Positions 1 through 5,545 of a stretch of 10,582 nt of DNA are shown here, piece by piece; the first letter of the stretch is position 1, and each line of letters opens with the position of its first letter. This DNA is from Synechococcales cyanobacterium PMM_0073 (lineage in GTDB: Bacteria > Cyanobacteriota > Cyanobacteriia > Elainellales > Elainellaceae), in the NCBI GenBank assembly GCA_949127695.1, contig CASBQH010000146.1, forward strand, positions 1 through 10,582. Reading direction: 5' to 3'. The notes below the pieces were generated by a model. That model had not been told where the DNA came from and did no database searches. It worked only from the letters and a program-made list of their open reading frames with translations. Both the position numbers and the translations under genes were made by a program.

Positions 1-226
1 CGCTAATTAAGCCCGTGCGCTGCAAGGGAGCGAGCGCCGCCTGAATTTGGTCAATTGCGCTGCGGGGGGCGGCTCGCTCCAGGTAGATCTGCACCTGAAA
101 CGGCCAGCTGGGGCTAGTCGCCTTAGAAATTTGAAGCTGAAGCGAGGCTGCCTGACTGGCTAAGGCGATGCAGACCCAGTCCAGTCCTTCCTCGGTGGCA
201 TTCATCCAAAGTTCAATCCAGGCCAT
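1..226 (-). CDS. prmA: Probable ribosomal protein L11 methyltransferase, N-terminal part only
   Basis: Translating the minus strand from the ATG at 226 gives 75 residues with no stop before the window edge, so the gene is cut at its 3' end. The protein begins MAWIELWMNATEEGLDWVC and later has QVQIYLERAAP followed by a helix ending in LQRTGL. This matches, from memory, the N-terminal substrate-recognition domain of PrmA, where a strand of the form W-x-E-L and a TTxEA helix precede a second strand and helix. PrmA methylates ribosomal protein L11 in the cytoplasm with S-adenosylmethionine. The catalytic methyltransferase domain lies outside the window, so the call rests on weak N-terminal similarity. 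A GGAGG lies only three bases upstream of the ATG. It diverges from the dynamin-like gene. Confidence 0.55.
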   Translation of the reverse strand, partial: MAWIELWMNATEEGLDWVCIALASQAASLQLQISKATSPSWPFQVQIYLERAAPRSAIDQIQAALAPLQRTGLIS

Positions 227-298
227 ATGCCTCCAACGGCTGATTTAGCCCAGGTTTAGCGGTTCCATCAGCCCAAATCAATCGCTGCTGCTGGATTC

Positions 299-313
299 GT
301 ACTATCTTAGTAC
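299..313. promoter_or_regulatory. 15-base inverted repeat just upstream of the dynamin-like gene
   Basis: GTACTA and TAGTAC form perfect 6-base arms around a TCT centre, ending seven bases before the ATG at 321. It could be an operator. The left arm also contains TACTAT (300-305), a 4/6 match to a -10 box without a convincing -35. If it is a -10, transcription would start around 312 and the downstream start codon at 375 becomes more likely. This is inference; the symmetry itself is directly visible. Confidence 0.3.
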
Positions 314-320
314 CTAAGAG

Positions 321-2105
321 ATGAAGCGCCAATTTAATCAGATCGTTGGAAAATTCGTTGAGAGCAGGATCGGCATGAGCAGCCAAATTTTAGATCAAGA
401 CTTGCAGGACTGTCGTCAGGGGCTCAACGAACTTTTGCAGAGCTTACAGCAGCTGTCCTCACATTTAAACAATCGCAGGCTGCAAGAAACCGTAGAAGGG
501 CTGCGTAAAAACATTGCCGAGCCGTTTTTGTTTGTGGTAGTGGGAGAAGTGAAGGCGGGTAAAAGCAGCTTTGTGAATGCGCTGCTCGCAGCCGAAGTCT
601 GTCCAACTGACATTGAACCCTGCACCGATTCGATTCAGCAAATTGTCTATTCTGAGAATCAATTTGTCACCCAGATTGAACCCAGCCTCCGCAAAATTGG
701 TCTACCGATTGAGATTCTTAAAGAGATCTCAATTGTTGATACGCCGGGCACCAATACCTTGGTGGCCAAGCATCAAATGATTACCGAAACCTACATTCCC
801 AACAGCGATCTCACCTTCTTTGTGCTGTTTGCCAAAAATCCCTACCAAAAAAGCGCCTGGGATTTCCTCGATTTTGTCAGCGCTGAATGGCGGAAGAAAG
901 TGGTGTTTATTTTGCAGCAGGCCGATCTGCTCAAGCCTGCCGATCTACAAACTAACCTAGAGCGCGTCAAAGAATATGCCAGCCTGAAGCAGATTAAGTC
1001 ACCGATGATTTTTGCTACCTCTGCCGAGCGCGAGCTGCAAGGCGACCCCGATAGCGGTTTTGTCCCCGTGCGTGACTATATTAAGCAGATGGTGGCCAGC
1101 GGCGAAGGCTACAAAAATAAGCTGCACTCGGTCGGCAGCACAACCCAGAAAATTATTGACGCACTGGCTGAAGATGTGGCGGCGCTGCAAGTCCAGCTGG
1201 AGGCCGACCGCAAAACGGTGGCTTCAATCAAGCAAAAAATTGACTCTGGGCGCAGTCGCTCTCGCTACGAGGTGGATAATCTAGCCGAGCGGTTAGTCGG
1301 TCGCTATGACAGCCTCGCGAGCCGGATTAAGCGAGAGTTTCGCCAAAGCCTTTCTGTCTTCACGGTGATTCGACGCTCGTTCGTTGGTCTGTTTAACAAG
1401 GAAGCCTCGCTGCAAACCTGGATTAACAATTTCCAAGCAAAATGTGAGCGCGATCTAAAGGGTTCGCTCGAAGAAGTCTCGAATGAAGGCGCGCAGCATT
1501 TTGTTGACGGCATTCGCCAGCTTTTAGAAGGGCTAACCCAGGAGCTGAACAGCATCCAGAATTCCTATATTCCCAACAACATGATTTCGATTAAGGTGCT
1601 GGAGCGCCGACAGGAGGTGATCGAGAGCGTCAGGGCAAAAGTCAATCGTCTGTTTAGCGAAGAAGGGCTGCTCGACATGCTTTCTACCAACGCTGACAAT
1701 ATGGCCACAGGAATTGTCGGCGGCGCATTTGCGGCGGTGGCTGGAGCCGTGCTGCATATCGTGCAGTTTACGGTGGCCGAGGCGATTTTAGATGCGATTG
1801 GCATCGCCTTTGCAGGAATTGGCATCGTGGTTTTTGCCGTCGGAATTGTCTGGCAGCGCAACCAGATTATTCAGCGCTTTGAGCAGGCGCTAGATGACGA
1901 AAAAGATGGCTTCAAAATTGAGGTCACACAGCGGCTGAACGAAAAGCTCAGCTTGATCTATGAAGAAGTTGAGCGAATTTTCGTCCAGTTCTATGACTAC
2001 GAGGAGCGCGAGGAGCAAGAAATTGGCCCGATTCTGGCGGAATATCAGACCATTCAAGCCGACGCCAAGGCGCTGTTCAGCCAGATGGCAACGCGGTTAA
2101 GCTAG
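321..2105 (+). CDS. Dynamin-family (bacterial dynamin-like) large GTPase
   Basis: A 594-residue dynamin-superfamily GTPase. A helical N-terminal part (1-66) precedes the G domain: P-loop GEVKAGKSS (75-83), a Thr-containing G2 region near 98-103, and DTPG (140-143). The usual G4 N/TKxD is replaced by QQAD (199-202). A long helical, coiled-coil-prone stalk (270-455) follows. Two adjacent hydrophobic segments at about 461-483 and 486-511 resemble the membrane paddle of bacterial dynamin-like proteins, and a second helical stretch (515-590) closes the protein. Family members such as Nostoc punctiforme BDLP bind GTP and remodel membranes; the cellular role here is unknown. The ATG at 321 has AAGAG directly against it and no spacer. 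The in-frame ATG at 375 (Met19) has AGGA at a 5-base spacing and may be the true start, giving 576 residues. The gene stands alone, divergent from prmA and convergent with ho1. Confidence 0.88.
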   Translation: MKRQFNQIVGKFVESRIGMSSQILDQDLQDCRQGLNELLQSLQQLSSHLNNRRLQETVEGLRKNIAEPFLFVVVGEVKAGKSSFVNALLAAEVCPTDIEPCTDSIQQIVYSENQFVTQIEPSLRKIGLPIEILKEISIVDTPGTNTLVAKHQMITETYIPNSDLTFFVLFAKNPYQKSAWDFLDFVSAEWRKKVVFILQQADLLKPADLQTNLERVKEYASLKQIKSPMIFATSAERELQGDPDSGFVPVRDYIKQMVASGEGYKNKLHSVGSTTQKIIDALAEDVAALQVQLEADRKTVASIKQKIDSGRSRSRYEVDNLAERLVGRYDSLASRIKREFRQSLSVFTVIRRSFVGLFNKEASLQTWINNFQAKCERDLKGSLEEVSNEGAQHFVDGIRQLLEGLTQELNSIQNSYIPNNMISIKVLERRQEVIESVRAKVNRLFSEEGLLDMLSTNADNMATGIVGGAFAAVAGAVLHIVQFTVAEAILDAIGIAFAGIGIVVFAVGIVWQRNQIIQRFEQALDDEKDGFKIEVTQRLNEKLSLIYEEVERIFVQFYDYEEREEQEIGPILAEYQTIQADAKALFSQMATRLS

Positions 2106-2106
2106 C

Positions 2107-2171
2107 GGCCTGAACTTAGGCCAAGATTAGGCCAGAAGCTAGCGTCAAAATCGAGGCTTCTCGCGCTAGCT
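2107..2171. terminator. Hairpin-rich spacer between convergent genes, possible bidirectional terminator
   Basis: The 100-base gap between two convergent stop codons contains overlapping symmetric sequence. AGCTAGCG (2137-2144) and CGCTAGCT (2164-2171) are a perfect 8-base inverted repeat with a 19-base loop. GGCCT (2107-2111) can pair with AGGCC at 2118-2122 or with a second copy at 2129-2133, because TTAGGCCA is repeated with an 11-base period. GAAGC (2135-2139) can alternatively pair with GCTTC (2156-2160). No T-run follows on either strand, so intrinsic termination is only a suggestion from position and symmetry. Confidence 0.3.
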
Positions 2172-2205
2172 GCCGGCCAGAGCCAAATTGCGGCTATGCT
2201 TGCGG

Positions 2206-2919
2206 CTATTCTGCGGTAGCCAGCTCGGTGCTGCCCCGTCCCCGCCGCCGAGTAACGCTGTTGTAGAGCATTTGGCCAATCGACTTAATCAAATTGCCTT
2301 CTAGCTCCTGGAACATCTGCATGTTGGTACCAAAGGCAGCAATTGCCTCAGCCACAATCCGGTCTTCGGTCGATTCATCCACCGGCATTTCGTCTAGGTT
2401 GGCGCGATATTTGGCCTTGAAGCCCTTCTCGTCCGGGATCTGCTCAAACTCGTAGAAAGCAGTGCCCTCGCCCTCGCTCAGGTTCATAGCGCGCTGAGCA
2501 ATCCCCTTGAGGATCTGCCCGCCCGACAGGTCGCCGATGTAGCGCGTGTAGGAATGCGCCACCAACAGCTCTGGCGAAATATTGGCAATCTCGCGAATGC
2601 GGTTGACATATTGCTGCGTGGCGGCAGAGGGAGCCACCTGCTCACGCCAGTTAGAGCCAAAATAATATTGCAAATCTTGCTCTAGAGCGGCTTTGCGGTG
2701 CAGCTCAGGGAAGTAGATTTTGGATACTACCGGATGCTGCTGATGCTGCTCCATCGCTTCTTCCATCGCCGCATAGACAAAATAAAAGTTGGCGACCAGC
2801 TTCCGGTAAGAGTTCTTCTCGACGACTCCCTTGAGGAAGCACTTAATAAAGCCCATATTTTCGGCAGCGGTGTGAGCCTTCTTGGTGCCCTCGCGCAGTT
2901 TAGTCGCTAGATTGCTCAT
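2206..2919 (-). CDS. ho1: Heme oxygenase (biliverdin-producing, HO-1 type)
   Basis: This 237-residue protein is a cyanobacterial heme oxygenase of normal length. It opens heme to biliverdin IX-alpha, CO and iron using ferredoxin electrons, the first step toward phycocyanobilin and other bilins. Visible hallmarks are the proximal heme ligand His16 in KKAHT, the family signature from LLVAHSYTRYIGD (118-130), and the distal-helix glycines GDLSGG (129-134), whose Asp130 corresponds to the catalytic Asp140 of human HO-1. The C-terminal tail (from about 224) is Arg/Gly-rich and probably disordered. There is no signal peptide or membrane anchor, so it is cytosolic. An AGGA (2927-2930 on the complementary strand) lies seven bases before the ATG and supports this start. 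It is monocistronic here: the next gene on its upstream side points the other way, after 584 bases. Confidence 0.96.
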   Translation of the reverse strand: MSNLATKLREGTKKAHTAAENMGFIKCFLKGVVEKNSYRKLVANFYFVYAAMEEAMEQHQQHPVVSKIYFPELHRKAALEQDLQYYFGSNWREQVAPSAATQQYVNRIREIANISPELLVAHSYTRYIGDLSGGQILKGIAQRAMNLSEGEGTAFYEFEQIPDEKGFKAKYRANLDEMPVDESTEDRIVAEAIAAFGTNMQMFQELEGNLIKSIGQMLYNSVTRRRGRGSTELATAE

Positions 2920-3341
2920 GCTAAAGTCCTATCCCAAAACGATAATGAATGATTGGCGAGCTGATGCTCAGGCTGTTCTCGATCGGCTGTTTTTAACGGG
3001 GGCGCTTTCGACGGTGACTATCACCTGCGCTATAGCTGGCGACATACTGTCAAGACGCACCTAGATTGCTAAGGTAGACTGGTTTGGGCTCTGTTTTTGT
3101 TAAAAATTCTTACATAGAAGCCAGTTATTCTACCCAATTTGGCTTAACTTTGACAGCTCAAACCCAGACAGAGCCGGAGCTTGAGCTAGCTCATACGTCA
3201 TCGTTTTAATAGATTACAAGCCGCTCAGCATTGCTCAGTCTATTTAATGTTTGTTTACAAAATCTGAGCTGGGAGCGTGATTTGACAGAAGCTGAATTTA
3301 ATCGGTCAAAGCGGTGCAAAAGGGTGGCTATTATTCCGGGT

Positions 3342-3370
3342 TTGGCTCAGCTTTACTGTAAAAATATAAT
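3342..3370 (+). promoter_or_regulatory. Candidate sigma-70-type promoter for the exosortase-like gene
   Basis: TTGGCT (3342-3347) and a perfect TATAAT (3365-3370) are separated by exactly 17 bases. Transcription would start near 3377 and leave a leader of about 127 bases before the ATG at 3504. The -35 matches consensus at four of six positions. The call comes from sequence alone. Confidence 0.5.
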
Positions 3371-3409
3371 CCTGCCGGTGGGCTTTACCGCTGGTTTACG
3401 TGGTTTTAC
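3352..3409 (+). promoter_or_regulatory. Four helically phased TTTAC motifs, possible response-regulator box
   Basis: TTTAC occurs at 3352, 3384, 3395 and 3405. The steps of 32, 11 and 10 bases place all four on roughly the same face of the helix. One lies in the promoter spacer and three lie just after the predicted transcription start. The spacing and core resemble HLR1 boxes bound by the cyanobacterial regulator RpaB, which are direct repeats of (G/T)TTACA about 10 bases apart. However, none of the four has the A after TTTAC that HLR1 would require. A repressor-type site is an inference. Confidence 0.3.
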
Positions 3410-3503
3410 TGAGCAGGTATCAGAATGAATACAGCAGCGTCCGATACATTCCGATAGATCTAAAGTTCTGTCCTGTTAGCTCGTCGAAACGCAAAAGCAA
3501 ACT

Positions 3504-4367
3504 ATGACTGACTTTAACCTGACGCAGCTCACCAAAAATCCGCAGTACACCCTGCTGGGGCTAGCCACCTGCCTGTTTAGCATCTGTTTTATGCTGACTT
3601 GGCGGGCAGGAGCCCTCACGCACCTGGGCGTCAGTGGGCTGTTTCTGCTGGCAGCCATTACGCTGGTCTGGGAAAACCACTCTAGCTACGTTTATCGGCA
3701 TGAGCGAATGGCCAGCCTGATTGCCCTGCTGCTGATTGTCTGGATGCTCTGGCAGGGCATGAGCGTCACCTACCACCAATATCTGCCCCTACAGCTGTTT
3801 CCGTTTGTTTCAGCTCTGGCCGTAGCGCTGCTCGCCTCTGGGTTTCAAGGGCTGCGCCAATACCGACGCGAGCTGGCAATTATGTTTGTGCTGGGGCTAC
3901 CCGGTCTGCTGCTGGGCTTGATTGATATCTCAGGTTTGACTGCGAGTGCAGCGGCCAAACTGCTGCGCTGGAATGGGCTACAGGTGATCCAGGATGACGT
4001 GGCGCTGAAGCTGCCGGTGGGAACCACCATTGTGCATAGCGGTTACTCAGGTCTGGAAAGCATCGCCTACCTGCTAGGGATTGCGGTAATCTGCTTGACG
4101 CTCTATCCAATCGGACGGATGAAGCAAATCCTTGCCTTGCTGGCAGCGGGTGTGATTGGGTTTAGCGTCAGCAGCCTGCGCGTGGCGGTAATGGCCACCC
4201 TGGCGGCTCCCAAAGATCAAGATGCGCTGCTCTCTTGGACTGAGGGGGATGGCGCGATTCTTTGTGGTGCGGTCGCAATTGGGCTGTTTGGGCTGTTCTA
4301 CTGGCTGCTCTACCGGATTGAGCTGGAGGATTCAGCTCGGATTCAGCCCTCTGGCGAGCTGCTCTAG
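3504..4367 (+). CDS. Exosortase/archaeosortase-family membrane protein, probably catalytically inactive
   Basis: A 287-residue multi-pass membrane protein with about eight hydrophobic segments, resembling cyanobacterial exosortases. Active members are transpeptidases that cut PEP-CTERM-type sorting signals using invariant Cys, Arg and His. The expected cysteine motif (CSG) reads HSGYSGLESIAYLLG (178-192), with Tyr181 at the Cys position. The Arg motif is kept as SSLRVAVM (223-230, Arg226), although the usual Asn before it is Ser. The usual Trp-His motif reads SWTEGDG (244-250), placing Thr246 where His is expected. Two of three catalytic residues therefore appear to be missing while the fold signature remains. 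Cys197 and Cys254 lie elsewhere in hydrophobic segments. No partner protein or PEP-CTERM substrate gene is adjacent. The ATG at 3504 has no Shine-Dalgarno, which is common in cyanobacteria. The family assignment is fairly firm; inactivity is inferred from motif alignment by eye. Confidence 0.72.
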   Translation: MTDFNLTQLTKNPQYTLLGLATCLFSICFMLTWRAGALTHLGVSGLFLLAAITLVWENHSSYVYRHERMASLIALLLIVWMLWQGMSVTYHQYLPLQLFPFVSALAVALLASGFQGLRQYRRELAIMFVLGLPGLLLGLIDISGLTASAAAKLLRWNGLQVIQDDVALKLPVGTTIVHSGYSGLESIAYLLGIAVICLTLYPIGRMKQILALLAAGVIGFSVSSLRVAVMATLAAPKDQDALLSWTEGDGAILCGAVAIGLFGLFYWLLYRIELEDSARIQPSGELL

Positions 4368-4385
4368 TAAATCAATAGTTCTGAA

Positions 4386-4422
4386 AACCAAAAATCCCCT
4401 TGATCGATAGCTCGATCAGGGG
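4386..4422 (-). terminator. Intrinsic terminator after tRNA-Gly
   Basis: Read on the minus strand, CCCCTGATCGA (4422-4412) pairs with TCGATCAAGGGG (4407-4396) across a 4-base loop, with one bulged base. ATTTTTGGTTTT follows directly. It starts about ten bases beyond the tRNA 3' end, so it fits as the tRNA terminator and possibly that of the whole psbZ-ribH-tRNA stretch. The plus strand lacks a T-run after the stem. Confidence 0.75.
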
Positions 4423-4431
4423 ACCTTACAA

Positions 4432-4503
<72 letters not shown>

Positions 4504-4520
4504 GAATTTGTGGCTGTTCC

Positions 4521-4549
4521 AGTATCGCGAAAATCAGAGTAACTGTCAA
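4521..4549 (-). promoter_or_regulatory. Promoter of tRNA-Gly
   Basis: On the minus strand a perfect TTGACA (4549-4544) is followed after exactly 17 bases by GATACT (4526-4521), a 4/6 match to the -10 consensus. The tRNA begins 17 bases further on. The position, spacing and perfect -35 make this the best promoter candidate in the window. Confidence 0.7.
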
Positions 4550-4595
4550 CCTGAATTTGGCAATCCCTGGGCAATCACAAGTGGGTCAGCAGTGG

Positions 4596-5171
4596 CTAAT
4601 CGCTGCCAAGAGACGACTCTGCGGGGGCAGCGCTGCGGAGCCCAGAGATTGGGGCGGTGCCCGTGAGGCTACTGCCGTTGAGATCAGGAGCCGCTGCCTT
4701 GACTTGCCGCATTAGGGTGGCCATTTCAATGGCGCTCATGGCATATTCCCAGCCCTTATTGCTCTTAATTCCGGCTCGCTCTAGCGCCTGCTGCATTGTG
4801 TCAGTGGTGAGTACGCCAAACACAACCGGCACGCCAGTTTGCAAGCTGACGGCGGCCACGCCCTTTGAGACTTCGGCAGCCACAAAGTCAAAATGCGGCG
4901 TCGAACCTCGAATGACGGCTCCCAGGCAAATAATGGCGTCATAGCGATGGGTCAGCGCCAGCTGTCGCGCCAGCAGCGGAATCTCAAAGCAGCCCGGAAC
5001 CCAGGCATAGTCTACCTGAGTTCCCTGCGGATCTGGATCAACGCCATGCCGCTTCAGGCCATCCTGGCAACCCTCTAGCAGCTTGCCGGTGATCAGGTCG
5101 TTAAAGCGGCCAATCACGATGGCAAACCGCAGAGCGCCAGTATCTGTGAAGGTTCCTTCAAAAACGGTCAT
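4596..5171 (-). CDS. ribH: 6,7-dimethyl-8-ribityllumazine synthase (lumazine synthase)
   Basis: RibH condenses 5-amino-6-ribitylamino-uracil with 3,4-dihydroxy-2-butanone 4-phosphate to give lumazine, the penultimate step of riboflavin synthesis, and normally assembles into cytosolic pentamers or icosahedral shells. Recognisable segments are GRFND (21-25), VPGCFEIPL (58-66), [14 protein letters not shown] (84-97) with the probable catalytic His93, GVLTTD (119-124) and [14 protein letters not shown] (138-151). The conserved core ends near 158. A 33-residue tail rich in Ser, Ala, Gly and Pro follows and probably is disordered; total length 191 compares with about 155-160 for short family members. 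The ATG at 5171 has only a weak AGG upstream. It lies 56 bases after psbZ on the same strand and is probably co-transcribed with it. No terminator is visible between its stop and the tRNA-Gly gene. Confidence 0.96.
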   Translation of the reverse strand: MTVFEGTFTDTGALRFAIVIGRFNDLITGKLLEGCQDGLKRHGVDPDPQGTQVDYAWVPGCFEIPLLARQLALTHRYDAIICLGAVIRGSTPHFDFVAAEVSKGVAAVSLQTGVPVVFGVLTTDTMQQALERAGIKSNKGWEYAMSAIEMATLMRQVKAAAPDLNGSSLTGTAPISGLRSAAPAESSLGSD

Positions 5172-5227
5172 CTTAAAATTCTGCCTGCTCAGCGAAAAAG
5201 AGGTCTACCTTTAGCTTAGACCATGAC

Positions 5228-5416
5228 TTAGACTACAAAGTAATTGAGTCCACCTACCAGCAGCACCAGCAGCGTCCAAAGCGCCGAACCGAGCAAAATC
5301 AGCCGTTTTGACTGCTCCCAGTTGCGGGGTGAAGCATAGGCAACCGGCACTGCGACCACCATCACAAAAGACATCAGCACCAGAGCAGCCAGGGCAAACT
5401 GAAACAAAATAGACAT
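5228..5416 (-). CDS. psbZ: Photosystem II protein PsbZ (Ycf9)
   Basis: At 62 residues this is the standard length for PsbZ, a small photosystem II core subunit of the thylakoid membrane that helps stabilise the complex and its antenna contacts. It shows two membrane helices (about 4-28 and 40-61) joined by the conserved loop [10 protein letters not shown] (28-37). The C-terminus GGLNYFVV is also typical. GGGAGA lies about nine bases before the ATG. It is the upstream gene of a probable psbZ-ribH operon, a pairing I recall from other cyanobacteria. It diverges from the nucleotidyltransferase gene across 129 bases. Confidence 0.96.
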   Translation of the reverse strand: MSILFQFALAALVLMSFVMVVAVPVAYASPRNWEQSKRLILLGSALWTLLVLLVGGLNYFVV

Positions 5417-5545
5417 TTAGCTAAATCTCCCAATACAGCATGAAGCGAATCGATCTCCCATGCTAGTAAGCTATCAGAAAGTGACACCCGCTGGAAGCCT
5501 GCGGCCAAAGCCGAAAATTCGCCGGGTTACGCCGCTCATGTTGTG

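Larger units (their letters stand above)
2920..3503. other. Long intergenic region between ho1 and the exosortase-like gene
   Basis: These 584 bases separate two divergent genes and contain no gene I can support. Two short open frames (2882-3064 and 3231-3428, plus strand) lack recognisable protein features. What can be seen is a perfect 12-base palindrome TGAGCTAGCTCA (3182-3193), a TATAAT-type promoter candidate reading toward the exosortase-like gene, and four phased TTTAC motifs around it. Short complementary pieces GGCTCTG (3087-3093) and CAGAGCC (3169-3175) occur about 80 bases apart, which leaves room for a structured transcript, but I could not build a convincing fold. Confidence 0.5.

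Noticed and set aside
3029..3053. TTGACA and TATAGC on the minus strand as an ho1 promoter
   Set aside because: The -35 is perfect, but the spacer is only 13 bases, too short for a standard promoter, and no better -10 lies at 16-18 bases.
2882..3064. 60-codon plus-strand frame overlapping the ho1 start
   Set aside because: It lies partly antisense to ho1 and has no protein-like features; treated as a shadow.
3231..3428. 65-codon open frame with TTG start in the long intergenic region
   Set aside because: No recognisable domain or signal, no ribosome binding site, and it covers the promoter candidate and phased TTTAC motifs. More likely a chance frame.
5417..5545. Remnant of a DHH domain upstream of the CBS-nucleotidyltransferase
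   Set aside because: The in-frame reading back to the stop at 5441 gives about 34 residues with no DHH motif or start codon.
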